Of a DNA stretch of 64,000 nucleotides, positions 17,707 through 26,589 are shown in pieces. Every line of letters starts with the position of its first letter. The first letter of the stretch is position 1. A program made the position numbers and the translations under genes. The stretch spans positions 1,798,001-1,862,000 of the forward strand of contig NZ_JAGIOO010000001.1 in NCBI RefSeq assembly GCF_017876755.1, in the 5' to 3' direction. The notes beneath the pieces were generated by a model. It saw nothing but the letters and a program-made list of their open reading frames with translations, searched no databases and was not told the DNA's origin. This DNA is from Crossiella equi (GTDB lineage: Bacteria > Actinomycetota > Actinomycetes > Mycobacteriales > Pseudonocardiaceae).

Positions 17707-19554
17707 TCAGGCGCCGAAGGTGGCCACCGCCCAGCCGGTCAGCTCGGTGCGCGCCCGCGCCAGCAGCGCGGTGTCGGTGCTGGCGGGCGCGACCAGCGCC
17801 ACGTGCAGCGTGCCCGCCGGACCGCCCGGCAGCAGCAGCCGGCGCGCGCCCTGGTGGGTCTCCACGCCCACCCCGGACCCGGCGTAGGCGGGCACCGCGC
17901 CGTACGTGGCCAGGTCGGAGACCAGGGCGGGGCTGCCGAGGTCCTCGGGCAGCTGCACCTCGGTCGGCGCGGCACCGCCGGAGGAGCGCCACACCAGCAC
18001 CGCGTACCGGCGCCCGCCGGTCAGCTGCGCCAGGTTCGGCAGGTCGCCGGGCACCTGCTGCCACTGCTGCACCGCCGAGCCGTCGCGGCTCTGGTCCTCG
18101 AAGCTGAACGCCAGGGTCCGCCCGGCCACCGCGCGCGGGTAGGCGCGGTCGAGCACCCGGCGGTCCAGGCGCGGGACGACCACGCCCGCGTCGTCCACGC
18201 GCACCGGGGAGAAGTCCTCGTCCATCCACGCGTCGGTCTCGGTGAGCACCTTGTCCGGGTTGCCGTTCATCAGCTCGCGGTGCCGCCCGCTGTTGGTGTC
18301 CCACTGCCACTGGGTGGCCGACATCGGCGGCGCGGCGTTGCGGGCCTCGCGCCACCAGTTCCGCCCCGCCACCGCGGAGTCCAGCGACTGGTAGGCGGCC
18401 TTGAGGATGCTCGGGGTCTTGTCGGAGGTGAACCCGGTGATGGGGTGGCCGAACTCGGTCAGGATGGGCGCGGTGCGGTGGTACTGGGCGCGTTCGTGCA
18501 CCGCGCGCACGTCCGCGGTGTACTCGCCGTCACCGGCCTTGCCTGGCTTGAGGATGCCCGAGCGGGCCTTGGCGTCGTAGAAGTGGGCGTTGAAGACGTA
18601 GCGCGGGCCGAGCGGTCCGGTCTCGGTCAGGCCGCCGGGCTCCTGGAACACCGAGGTGTTGATGTTCCAGTACACCAGCGGCTCGGCGAACAGCGGCTTG
18701 TCCGTCCACCCGGTGCGGTCCATCGCCGCGCGGAAGCGCTGGTAGAAGGGCAGGAGGAAGTCCCGTTCCCAGGTCTTGCCGGTCTGGCCCTCGTCGTAGC
18801 GGCCCGCGTAGGGCTCGTTGAGCGGGTTGAAGCCGACCACCTTGCGGAACTGGGCCTCGCCCAGGCCGGTGCGGATGTGCGCCAGCGCGGTCTCGGCCTG
18901 GGCCAGGAAGGCGTCCAGGATCCCGCGCTCACCCGCCTCGGTGCTGATGCGCCGGTTGTGCCAGAAGTCGTGGGTGGCCGAGGTGACCGCCTTGTTGTTC
19001 TTCATGTTCTGGCCCCAGTTGACGCAGGCCTCGCAGTACTCCTTGGGGTAGCCGCCCGCGCGCACCACCCACTCCGGGGCGCCGTCGCCGGTGTACCAGC
19101 TGCCGGGGTTGAACAGGTACCGGGAGTACAGGTCCTGGTGGTAGTCCAGGAACACGTGCAGCCCGGCCGCGGTGAACTCCCGGAGCTGGGCGACGACCTT
19201 GTCGAGGTAGCCCCGGTCGATCTGGCCCGCGCGGGGCTCCACGCGTTCCCAGGTGATCAGGAAGCGCACGGTGTTGGACCCGGTGAGCCCGCGCAGCGCG
19301 GCCGCCGAGCGCGTGGCGTCCGCGGTGGAGGCGAAGGGCAGGCCGCCGTGCTCGGCGAGCTTGGCCGTGCCGGAGACGTTGTAGCCGCGCAGCAGGACCT
19401 CGCGGCCGTGGCCGTCGCGGAAGGCCCGTTCCGCGGAGACGCCGAGCACGTCGGCGCGGGCATCGTCGAACCACCAGCTCGCCGGTGGCGCCGGGGCGGT
19501 GCCCGCCGTCAGCAGAGCGGTCAGGGTCGCTGCAACTCCGGTCCGCCATCCCAT
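17707..19554 (-). CDS. Secreted GH5-family glycoside hydrolase (endoglycoceramidase-like)
   Basis: 615 aa. A short hydrophobic signal sequence (about residues 1-25) is followed by a GH5 (beta/alpha)8 barrel. The acid/base Glu is in VVGFNPLNEPYAGRYD and the nucleophile Glu in APILTEFGHPI; HVFLDYHQDLYSRY and the NAHFYDAK segment match the endoglycoceramidase/GH5_28-29-like branch rather than typical cellulases. A C-terminal beta-rich domain (about 500-615) follows, as in that branch. It probably cleaves a glycan from a lipid or other large aglycone outside the cell, but the substrate is inferred only. The gene is monocistronic. Confidence 0.82.
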   Translation of the reverse strand: MGWRTGVAATLTALLTAGTAPAPPASWWFDDARADVLGVSAERAFRDGHGREVLLRGYNVSGTAKLAEHGGLPFASTADATRSAAALRGLTGSNTVRFLITWERVEPRAGQIDRGYLDKVVAQLREFTAAGLHVFLDYHQDLYSRYLFNPGSWYTGDGAPEWVVRAGGYPKEYCEACVNWGQNMKNNKAVTSATHDFWHNRRISTEAGERGILDAFLAQAETALAHIRTGLGEAQFRKVVGFNPLNEPYAGRYDEGQTGKTWERDFLLPFYQRFRAAMDRTGWTDKPLFAEPLVYWNINTSVFQEPGGLTETGPLGPRYVFNAHFYDAKARSGILKPGKAGDGEYTADVRAVHERAQYHRTAPILTEFGHPITGFTSDKTPSILKAAYQSLDSAVAGRNWWREARNAAPPMSATQWQWDTNSGRHRELMNGNPDKVLTETDAWMDEDFSPVRVDDAGVVVPRLDRRVLDRAYPRAVAGRTLAFSFEDQSRDGSAVQQWQQVPGDLPNLAQLTGGRRYAVLVWRSSGGAAPTEVQLPEDLGSPALVSDLATYGAVPAYAGSGVGVETHQGARRLLLPGGPAGTLHVALVAPASTDTALLARARTELTGWAVATFGA

Positions 19555-19609
19555 GTCACCGACGGTAGGGCGGCCGGTCGCGCGTCGTCACCCGCCGAAT
19601 GAAGGTTTT

Positions 19610-20248
19610 TCACGTTTTCGGCCGTTTCAGGGCTTTCAGCTCGCGGGCCAGATTGGCCTTGGCCGCGGTCTCCCAGCGCTCGCGGGCGGGCCGGGTGCGG
19701 TACAGCGGGCGGCGTGCGGACAGGCCCCGGAGCACCTCGGTGCGGCCGGCGCGGAAGGCCTTGTCCGGCACGTGCGCGTACTCCTCGCGCACGGCGCGCG
19801 CGTAGGCGTCGTAGTCGGCCTCCCCGGCCCCCAGGATCGCCAGGTCGGCGTCCAGCAGCGCCAGGGTGAGCCGGTCCTCCCCCACGTGGCCCTCGGTGGC
19901 CAGCACCAGCCGCGTCGCCCAGGCGCAGCGCATGTCCGAGACCCCGGCCGCGGTCAGGGCGGCGTCCAGCCAGTCCGCGCTGCGCCGTTCGTCCTGGCCG
20001 GGCACGCCGTCGTAGACCACGTCGTGCGCGGCGGCGGCCACCGCGAGCAGCGCCCGGTCCTCTGTGGACAGGCCCAGCCGCTCGGCCAGCCAGGCGGAGT
20101 CGCGCAGCACCGCCTCGATGTGCGCCAGCCCGTGGTAGCGGCGGTGCGGCTGCGCGTACCGGGCCAGCAGGTCGGCCCCGGAGACCCGCGCGGCCTCCTG
20201 CTCGCCGTACAGCTCGGTCACCGCGGCGAGCCACGTCTCCAGGATCAT
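19610..20248 (-). CDS. HD-superfamily metal-dependent hydrolase
   Basis: 212 aa. The metal-binding His and His-Asp pair are in RYHGLAHI (about residues 37-44) and AAAAHDVVYDG (about 71-81), with a later acidic site DADLAILG. This is the COG4339 group of predicted HD phosphohydrolases. The substrate is not known. The ATG is only 7 bp from a 21-bp palindrome shared with the divergent SARP gene. It is separated from the downstream GH5 gene by 55 bp on the same strand, with no coupling. Confidence 0.8.
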   Translation of the reverse strand: MILETWLAAVTELYGEQEAARVSGADLLARYAQPHRRYHGLAHIEAVLRDSAWLAERLGLSTEDRALLAVAAAAHDVVYDGVPGQDERRSADWLDAALTAAGVSDMRCAWATRLVLATEGHVGEDRLTLALLDADLAILGAGEADYDAYARAVREEYAHVPDKAFRAGRTEVLRGLSARRPLYRTRPARERWETAAKANLARELKALKRPKT

Positions 20249-20254
20249 GACCCA

Positions 20255-20275
20255 TTGTGACTGGTCAGGTCACAA
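20255..20275. promoter_or_regulatory. 21-bp palindrome between HD hydrolase and SARP regulator
   Basis: TTGTGAC-N7-GTCACAA, with perfect 7-bp arms. The 9-bp spacing between TGTGA and TCACA excludes a standard CRP site. It directly abuts the hydrolase start codon and lies 89 bp before the SARP start, so it is a good repressor-type operator for the hydrolase. A shorter palindrome TGTGTCACA follows at about 20315. Confidence 0.5.
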
Positions 20276-20363
20276 GATCGGGCGACATTACTCAGCGCCA
20301 CAGCAACTCCCACCTGTGTCACACTCGGTGAAGCTGTCCTTCGACCGCCGAGGGGGAACGCTG

Positions 20364-22514
20364 GTGGACTTCCGGATCCTCGGACCCGTCTCCGTGTGGG
20401 CCGACAACGGCTCGCGGATCGGCGTGGACGACCCGGACCAGCGGCGCCTGCTCGCCATCCTGCTGCTCGCCGACGGCCGCCCCGTGCCCAGGGAACAGGT
20501 CATCGCCGACATGTGGGACGGCGAGCCGCCGCTGCGCCCCGGCCGCACGCTGCGGGCCCGGCTCGACGAGCTCGGCTCGCGGCTGCCCGCCGGGTCGGGC
20601 ACCCAGCTGTGCACCGCGCAGGGCAAGCACCAGCTCCAGGTCGACCTGGAACACCTGGACTGGCACCGCTTCCGCCAGCTGGCCGGACGGGGCCGGGCGG
20701 CCGCGCGCAGCGGCCGGTACCAGGCGTCGGTGGACATCCTCACCGAGGCGCTCACCGAGTGGCGCGGCGACGCCCTGGCCGACGTGGAGGGCGAGTGGGC
20801 CCGCCGCTGCCGGGCGCACCTGGAGCGCCAGCGGCGCAGCGCCCGGCAGTGCCTGGTGGCCGCGCGGCGGGCGTGCACCGGGCGGCAGATCTTCGTACCG
20901 GTGCCCCGGCGCGGTGAGTCCGAGCACGGCCCGGTGCCGATGCAGCTGCCGTTGGGGGACAACGACTTCATCGGCCGCACCGCCGAGCTGGCCGCGCTGG
21001 GCACCGGGGTGTCGGTGCTGCACGGCGCGCCCGGCACCGGCAAGACCGCGCTGGCCCTGGCCTGGGCGCGGCAGGTGGCCGACAAGCACCCGGACGGCGC
21101 GCTGTTCGCCGAGCTGCGCGGGCACGGCGCGGGCGGTCCGGTGCCGCCCGCCGAGGTCCTGGCGGAGTTCCTGGCCGGACTGGACGTGGCCCCGGCGAAG
21201 ATCCCGGCCACGGTCGCCGAGCGCACCGAGCTGTTCCGCACGCTGCTCACCCGGCGGCGCCTGCTGCTGGTGCTCGACGACGCGGCCGACGCGGACCAGG
21301 TCCGCCCGCTGCTGCCCGGCCTGCCCGGGGTCACGGTGGTCATCACCGCCCGGCAGGACCTGGACCTGCCCGGACGCGAGGTGGCGGTGGGCGCGCTGCC
21401 CGCCGCGGACGCCGTGGAGCTGCTGCGCTCGCTGATCGGCCCGGCCCGGGTGGCCAACCAGGCGGGCGCGCTGGCCGACCTGGCCCGCTACTGCGAGTAC
21501 CTGCCGCTGGCGCTGCGGATCGCGGGCCGCCGGGTGGCCGCCCGCCCGCACACCTACCTGTCCGACCTGGTGGGCGAGCTGCGCGAGGAGCGCCAGCGCC
21601 TGGACCGCCTCTCCCCCGCCCCGGACGCGGCGATCCGGGGCGCGTTCCGCTGGTCCTACCGGGCCCTGCCGCTCCCGGCGCAGCGCATGTTCCGGCTGCT
21701 CGGCCTGTACCCGGGCGTGGACGTGGAGGCCCCCACGGCGGCGGCCCTGGCGGGTGCCTCGCCGGAGCAGGCGGCGGCGCTGCTGACGGCGCTGGCGCGG
21801 GCGGACCTGTTGCGGCACAGCCACCGCGGTGCCTTCCAGCCGCACGACCTGCTGCGCGGCTACGCCACCGAACGCGTGCTGCGCGAGGAGGGCGCGACCA
21901 ACCGCCAGGCGGCGCAACGCAGGCTGCTGGACCACTACCGGTCGGCGGGCGCGGACGCCGCGCACGCCTGGTCGGACGCGGAGCTGGTGAACCTGGCGGC
22001 GGTGGCGGCCACCGGCCCGTCCGGCACGGCGGTCGACCTGCTCACCACGGCGGCGGCCATCCACCGCAGCCGGGGCCAGCTGGACCGCACCACCTCGCTC
22101 TACCACCAGGCCCTGCTGCTGGCCGACCACACCGCGGCCCGCCCGATCACCCACCGCCTGGGCGAGAGCTACCTGGCGGCGGGCCGCCTGTGCGCGGCGG
22201 TGCACACCCTGATGGAACAACCGGACCCGGACGCCCTGACCCTGGACCTGCTGGGCAACTGCCTGCAACGCCTGGGCCGCCCGGACGCCGCGGTCCAGCA
22301 CTTCCAGCGGGGCCTGCGCCTGGTCAACGAACCCGCGACCGAGGCCCGGCTGCTGTCCTCCCTGGGCGAGACACTGCGCCGCCTGGGCTGCCTGGCCGAG
22401 GCACAGGCCCACCTCACCCGGGCCCTGGAGCTCAGCCGCCAGATCGCCGCCCACGGCATCACCGCCCACTGCCTGCACAGCCTGAGCCAACTCCCCCAAC
22501 GCCTGGCCCAGTGA
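20364..22514 (+). CDS. AfsR/SARP-family transcriptional regulator (wHTH-BTAD-NB-ARC-TPR)
   Basis: 716 aa from GTG 20364, preceded by GAGGGGG; the upstream open frame has no ribosome site. Order: OmpR-type winged helix (FRILGPVSVWAD to about residue 90), BTAD (about 95-175), NB-ARC ATPase with Walker A GAPGTGKTAL (about 221) and Walker B LLLVLDDAAD (about 302), then TPR repeats (about 560-710). This is the architecture of AfsR, a global activator of secondary metabolism. It is not next to a biosynthetic cluster, but such regulators act at a distance, and the PKS locus at 52 kb carries a pair of sites at the 22-bp spacing favoured by SARPs. That link is speculative. Confidence 0.88.
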   Translation: MDFRILGPVSVWADNGSRIGVDDPDQRRLLAILLLADGRPVPREQVIADMWDGEPPLRPGRTLRARLDELGSRLPAGSGTQLCTAQGKHQLQVDLEHLDWHRFRQLAGRGRAAARSGRYQASVDILTEALTEWRGDALADVEGEWARRCRAHLERQRRSARQCLVAARRACTGRQIFVPVPRRGESEHGPVPMQLPLGDNDFIGRTAELAALGTGVSVLHGAPGTGKTALALAWARQVADKHPDGALFAELRGHGAGGPVPPAEVLAEFLAGLDVAPAKIPATVAERTELFRTLLTRRRLLLVLDDAADADQVRPLLPGLPGVTVVITARQDLDLPGREVAVGALPAADAVELLRSLIGPARVANQAGALADLARYCEYLPLALRIAGRRVAARPHTYLSDLVGELREERQRLDRLSPAPDAAIRGAFRWSYRALPLPAQRMFRLLGLYPGVDVEAPTAAALAGASPEQAAALLTALARADLLRHSHRGAFQPHDLLRGYATERVLREEGATNRQAAQRRLLDHYRSAGADAAHAWSDAELVNLAAVAATGPSGTAVDLLTTAAAIHRSRGQLDRTTSLYHQALLLADHTAARPITHRLGESYLAAGRLCAAVHTLMEQPDPDALTLDLLGNCLQRLGRPDAAVQHFQRGLRLVNEPATEARLLSSLGETLRRLGCLAEAQAHLTRALELSRQIAAHGITAHCLHSLSQLPQRLAQ

Positions 22515-22560
22515 CCAACCCGCCCCGCGCACCCGACCAGCCCGCCGACCCGCCCACCCC

Positions 22561-22648
22561 GTGTTGGCCGATCCCGTACCCCGTGTTGGCCGGTCCCGTA
22601 CATCGTGTTGGCCGATCCCGTCGGCAGTGTTGGCCGGTCCCGTCGGCC
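22561..22648. repeat. Four tandem copies of a 22-bp repeat
   Basis: Units start at 22561, 22583, 22605 and 22627. Each begins with the 17-bp core GTGTTGGCCGRTCCCGT followed by five variable bases. The array lies between the stops of the convergent SARP and HSP18-regulator genes. The same unit occurs at 48256-48390. There are no unique spacers, so it is not a CRISPR array. Confidence 0.9.
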
Positions 22649-22655
22649 TGCCCGG

Positions 22656-23240
22656 TCAGTCCCGCCTGCGGGCCCCTCGGCGCAGCTCCGTCGTGTGCGC
22701 CGAGATCGTGTCCACCCGCTCGGCCAGCTCACCGGTCAGGTGCGGCCCGGCGTCCAGGAGCTCCGGCAGCAGCCGGGCGGTGTCGTTCTCGCCCAGGGCC
22801 GCACCGACCCGGTCCGCGTGCTCCCGCGCGGCCCCGGACAGGCCGTCCTGGCGGCTGACCTGACCGGCCAGGCTGCGCAGTGCCGCGGCGTTGGCCCGGG
22901 CCCAGGCGGTGACCGCGCGGTCGCCCGCCCGGCGGTCGCGTTCGGCCTCGACGCGGGCCTCGCCGGTGGTCTCGCCGCCCGCGGAGGGGCGCAGGCGGAG
23001 GAAGCGGCGTTCGGCGGCCTGCCTGCTGGCCACGCCCAGCGCGGGGGCCAGTGCGGCCCAGCTGGCGCCATCGCCCCGCGCGGCGGTGATCAGCTCCGGT
23101 TCCCAGGTGGCCAGCTCGTCCCGCAGCAGGCGCAGCGCGGTGAGCGCGAGCAGCAGCTGCTCGGTCTTGGCCTGGCCCGCGCGAGCGCCGGTGAGCGCGG
23201 CTCGGACCTGCTCCAGTGCGGATTCCGGCGTCTCGTCCAT
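22656..23240 (-). CDS. HSP18-type transcriptional regulator
   Basis: 194 aa, mostly helical, with a helix-turn-helix-like segment in WAALAPALGVASRQAAERRF (about residues 60-79) and a long charged C-terminal helix region. It matches in size and position the actinomycete proteins encoded beside hsp20 and annotated as HSP18 regulators. It is divergent from the hsp20 gene and two related palindromes lie in the 101-bp gap. Probably a repressor of the small heat-shock gene and of itself. Function is inferred from context. Confidence 0.65.
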   Translation of the reverse strand: MDETPESALEQVRAALTGARAGQAKTEQLLLALTALRLLRDELATWEPELITAARGDGASWAALAPALGVASRQAAERRFLRLRPSAGGETTGEARVEAERDRRAGDRAVTAWARANAAALRSLAGQVSRQDGLSGAAREHADRVGAALGENDTARLLPELLDAGPHLTGELAERVDTISAHTTELRRGARRRD

Positions 23241-23243
23241 GTT

Positions 23244-23286
23244 GTCATCATACCGACGACATCCGACTTGTCATCGTTCCGATGAC
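23244..23286. promoter_or_regulatory. Two related 17-bp operators between regulator and hsp20
   Basis: GTCATCGTTCCGATGAC (23270-23286) is a perfect 7-bp-arm palindrome. GTCATCATACCGACGAC (23244-23260) is the same box with two arm mismatches. Their centres are 26 bp apart. A separate inverted repeat GTTGACA-N8-TGTCAAC (23307-23328) sits just before the hsp20 ribosome site and contains a TTGACA hexamer. Confidence 0.65.
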
Positions 23287-23341
23287 GCGTTACGGTGGTG
23301 GGGCGCGTTGACACCGAGACTTGTCAACAGGAGGTGGATCA

Positions 23342-23743
23342 ATGTTGATGCGCACTGACCTGCTCCGCGACTTCGCCACGGGCACCTGGTCGCGCCCGGC
23401 CGCCATGCCGATGGACGCGGGCCGTGTCGGCGAGGAGTACGTGGTGTCCTTCGACCTGCCCGGGGTGAGCCCGGAGGCCATCGAGCTGAGCGTCGAGCGC
23501 AACGTGCTGACCGTGAAGGCCGAACGCAGGCCCACCGCCGACGTCGAGCTGCAGGTCGCCGAACGCCCCCTGGGTGTCTTCTCCCGCCAGCTGCACCTGG
23601 GCGACGCGCTCGACACCGAGCACATCCGCGCCGACTACGAGGCAGGGGTGCTCACGCTGCGCATCCCGCTCGCCGAGCGCGCCAAACCGCGCCGCATCGA
23701 GGTCCGCGACGTCGAGGCGGGGCGCAAGCAGCTCAGCGCCTGA
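23342..23743 (+). CDS. Small heat-shock protein, Hsp20/alpha-crystallin family
   Basis: 133 aa from ATG 23342, with AGGAGG 7 nt upstream; a second ATG follows at 23348. The alpha-crystallin domain spans about residues 28-120: [32 protein letters not shown], then the [16 protein letters not shown] block, which holds the A-x-x-x-x-G-V-L signature. This is an ATP-independent holdase against protein aggregation in the cytoplasm. Regulated, by inference, by the divergent HSP18-type protein. A strong hairpin follows at 23817-23850. Confidence 0.93.
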   Translation: MLMRTDLLRDFATGTWSRPAAMPMDAGRVGEEYVVSFDLPGVSPEAIELSVERNVLTVKAERRPTADVELQVAERPLGVFSRQLHLGDALDTEHIRADYEAGVLTLRIPLAERAKPRRIEVRDVEAGRKQLSA

Positions 23744-23816
23744 GTCGCGGCTGGGAACCACCGCCTGGTCACCGAACCGGGCCTTCTCCCCTCACCCCCG
23801 ACGGTTCCCAGCCTCC

Positions 23817-23850
23817 GGGCACGCCCCGGCGCCGAGCCGAGGGCGTGCCC
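23817..23850. terminator. Hairpin between convergent hsp20 and PIG-L genes
   Basis: GGGCACGCCC (23817-23826) pairs perfectly with GGGCGTGCCC (23841-23850). An outer 11-bp pair GGCTGGGAACC / GGTTCCCAGCC (23749-23759 and 23803-23813) precedes it, so two nested structures may serve the two directions. Confidence 0.7.
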
Positions 23851-23919
23851 GCTCCTGACCAACCGGAGGGCGGCGGTGGCTTCGCGTGAGCGAGTCCGGA
23901 GCCACCGCCGATGCCGGAT

Positions 23920-26580
23920 CTACCGCAGCACGACCCGCGAGGCCGAGACGCGCCCGCCGGGCCCCTCGAAGCCGAGCAGCACCTCCGCCGCCCGCCCGGT
24001 CACCGGCACGGCCACCTCGGACCAGCCCGCGCCGACCCGCACCGTCCGCCGCCCGACCACCGCCCCGGCGGCGTCGCGGACGAACACGTGCGCGGTCCCG
24101 GCCGGGCCCAGCACCTTCGCCACGACCTCGCCGTCACCGGCGCGTGCGGACCTCAGCCGGGTGTCCGGCCGGGCCGGGGCGTTGCCGCCCAAGGAGATCC
24201 CGGTGCGCACCGACTGCGCCACGGACTGCGCGCTGTCCACGGAGGACAGTGCGATGAGCGGCAGCTTCGGCGCGGGCGGGTCCACCGGGCGCCCGGACGG
24301 CGGGGTGTAGCCCTCGAACACCGCGCGGCCCCAGCGGTACGGGTCGCCCTGCACCCCACCCCAGGTGGACCAGCCGATGCGGGTCTGGCCGGTCTTGTCC
24401 TGGGTGTCGGAGTCGTAGACGAACAGGTTCAGGCCGACCTTGGCCGGGTCCAGCGCGCCCGGCACCGCGGCCAGGGGCAGGGCCAGCTCGATGGTGTAGC
24501 CGCCCGGCCGGAGGGTGCTGGCGATCTTGAGGCCCGGGATGTCCTGGCCCTGCGCGTTGTCCGCGTCCCGGGTCGCGCACGGCGGGCCCTCGGCGGTGGT
24601 GGGCAGCACGGCCAGCTTCAGCGTGGTCGCGGTGTTCTCCGACTTGCCGCGCGGGTCGATCGCCAGCTCCAGGGCGTCGGTGCGCCAGTGCCGCTTGCAG
24701 TCCGCGGTGGCCAGCTTGGTGCCCTGGACGTCGTCGGTGACCTCCACCAGCGCGTACAGCGTGTCCTCGCGCCAGGCGAGCTTCGCGCTGGCCGAGCAGT
24801 CGGCCGCGCTCGCGCACTCATCGCCCTCCCACTGCGTGGACAGGTCGATCGCCGGGCCCGGGTACTCCCCCGCGCCCGCCTTGCCGTCCACCACCGGCGT
24901 CACACCGGCCTGCCTGACCACGGTGCCGGGCACCAGTTCCAGGGCGGGCGTGGCGCTGGACACCCCGGTCACCGCGAGGGTGTACCGGTAGTCCCCGCCC
25001 TGCTTGCCGGTCTTGAGACTCGTGTCGGTGTTGCTGACGGTCGCGGTCACCGTGGTGCTCCTGCCCGCCGCGAGATCGGTGAACGGCACCGTGGCCGTCG
25101 CGCTGAACCCGCCCGGCGGGGTGATCGCCACGGTGCCCGAGCGGGTGGCGGAACCGTTGTTGCGCACCACGACCGGCAGCTCCCGCGTTCCGCCGGAGGG
25201 CAGCGTGAGCACCGGCGGGACCAGGTCGGCCAGCGCGGGCACCCCGGCACGCGCGGCCCAGTCGCGGAACTCGGCCACCTGCGGCAGCGGCTGCTGCTCA
25301 GCGGTCAGCTCGGGCACCACGGCCACGGTGGTCTCCACGTACCCGGTGCCGTTCCCGGCGCGCACGGTCGCGGGCAGGCGCACCTTGCCGGGCTTGGCGG
25401 AGGCGGGCACGGTCACGGTGAACTCGGCCGTCGCGGACCGTCCCGGCAGCAGCGTGCCGAGCCGTCCGGAGCCGGAGGCGCGCCAGCCCTCGGGCAGCTC
25501 CAGGGACGCGGTCGGGCGCACCAGCGCCTGGTCAGCGGGCGCGGTCACGGTCACCTTCACCGGCACGGAAGCGCCCGCGACCAGGTCGAACCGGTCCGCC
25601 CGGACCTCGGCGCCAGTACCCAGCGGCAGGCCGCCCGGGGTGGGCAGCAGCGCGCCGTGCAGCGGGCCGTCCACACCGTTCGCGCTCGGCGAGAACGGCA
25701 CCCGCGAGGCGATCTGGGTGAACCAGTCGCAGCCGACGAGCCTGGGATCGGTGGGCACGTCCGGGAACCCGGCCCAGCCCTGGCTGATGTACTCCCGCTG
25801 CGCGGACCGCTCCTCCTGCGCCCAGCTGCGACCGGCCACAGTGGATGGTCGGCCGTCCCAGACGCCGTAGACGCGGTCAGTCGGGTTGGCGGGCACGAAC
25901 TTCGCCGCGCAGTCCGGTCCGGTCGGCGTCTGGCCCTTGGCGCCGCCGCCGAGCAGGCGCTTGACCGCCCACGGCTTGAGGCCCTCCTCGCGCAGCTGCT
26001 CGGGGAAGGCCTTCGGGTCGGCGGCCGCGGTGTAGGCCTCCACGGCCAGGCGGGCGGCGTACTGGTGGTTGCCGTGGTTGCCGGGCGTGGGCGCCGGGTC
26101 CATGGTCACCACGACCTCGGGGCGGGTCTGCCGGATCGAGCGCACCAGCTTGCCCAGCACCTGGTCGTGGCCCCAGCCCTGTTCGGTGAGCGGGGCGCTG
26201 ACGGTGTAGTAGAAGTCGGCCTCGTCCAGGTTGAGCACCTCGGTGATGCCCGCCCGCGCGACCGCGCGCCGCTCCTCGGCCTCCCGCAGGCGGCCCAGGT
26301 CCGGGCCCTCCTCGGGTCCGGCCGCGTTGCCGCCGCCCTCGCCGCGGGTGATCGTGACGACCCCGGCGCGGACCTTGTGGTCGGCGTGCCACTGCCCGAA
26401 GGTGGACAGGCTGAACGCCTCGTCGTCGGGGTGCGCGCCGATGAACAGCGCGTCCAGGTCCACCGCGCGCGGCGCCCCGGCGCTCGCCTCGTCCACCGCG
26501 GCGGCGGGGTCTTCCACCAGCACCAGCGCGAGCAGCGCCGCGGCCGCGGGCAGGAGCCCGCTCAGCCAACGTCGGTCCAC
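23920..26580 (-). CDS. Secreted PIG-L family N-acetyl-sugar deacetylase with C-terminal carbohydrate-binding-like domain
   Basis: 886 aa from GTG 26580, with GGAG 5 nt upstream. A signal peptide (about residues 1-27) is followed by the PIG-L domain (about 40-290), with the zinc motif AHPDDE and the second site GNHGNHQYAAR. Next come immunoglobulin/NEW3-like beta domains (about 330-560, LPGRSATAEFTVTVPA), a CBM9-like domain (about 580-760, DGKAGAGEYPG to the ALELAIDP block) and a last beta domain. PIG-L enzymes deacetylate GlcNAc-type substrates; the extra domains and export suggest action on an external glycan. It follows the sugar importer genes on the same strand but is separated from them by a 162-bp palindromic element. 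Confidence 0.85.
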   Translation of the reverse strand: MDRRWLSGLLPAAAALLALVLVEDPAAAVDEASAGAPRAVDLDALFIGAHPDDEAFSLSTFGQWHADHKVRAGVVTITRGEGGGNAAGPEEGPDLGRLREAEERRAVARAGITEVLNLDEADFYYTVSAPLTEQGWGHDQVLGKLVRSIRQTRPEVVVTMDPAPTPGNHGNHQYAARLAVEAYTAAADPKAFPEQLREEGLKPWAVKRLLGGGAKGQTPTGPDCAAKFVPANPTDRVYGVWDGRPSTVAGRSWAQEERSAQREYISQGWAGFPDVPTDPRLVGCDWFTQIASRVPFSPSANGVDGPLHGALLPTPGGLPLGTGAEVRADRFDLVAGASVPVKVTVTAPADQALVRPTASLELPEGWRASGSGRLGTLLPGRSATAEFTVTVPASAKPGKVRLPATVRAGNGTGYVETTVAVVPELTAEQQPLPQVAEFRDWAARAGVPALADLVPPVLTLPSGGTRELPVVVRNNGSATRSGTVAITPPGGFSATATVPFTDLAAGRSTTVTATVSNTDTSLKTGKQGGDYRYTLAVTGVSSATPALELVPGTVVRQAGVTPVVDGKAGAGEYPGPAIDLSTQWEGDECASAADCSASAKLAWREDTLYALVEVTDDVQGTKLATADCKRHWRTDALELAIDPRGKSENTATTLKLAVLPTTAEGPPCATRDADNAQGQDIPGLKIASTLRPGGYTIELALPLAAVPGALDPAKVGLNLFVYDSDTQDKTGQTRIGWSTWGGVQGDPYRWGRAVFEGYTPPSGRPVDPPAPKLPLIALSSVDSAQSVAQSVRTGISLGGNAPARPDTRLRSARAGDGEVVAKVLGPAGTAHVFVRDAAGAVVGRRTVRVGAGWSEVAVPVTGRAAEVLLGFEGPGGRVSASRVVLR

Positions 26581-26589
26581 ACGAACTCC

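Noticed and set aside
20247-20363. The longer N-terminus of the SARP regulator starting at 20247
   Set aside because: The extra 39 residues have no family similarity, would overlap the divergent start and palindrome, and lack a ribosome site; GTG 20364 has one.
22561-22648. Possible CRISPR array
   Set aside because: The repeats are directly adjacent with only five variable bases and no spacers, and there are no cas genes.
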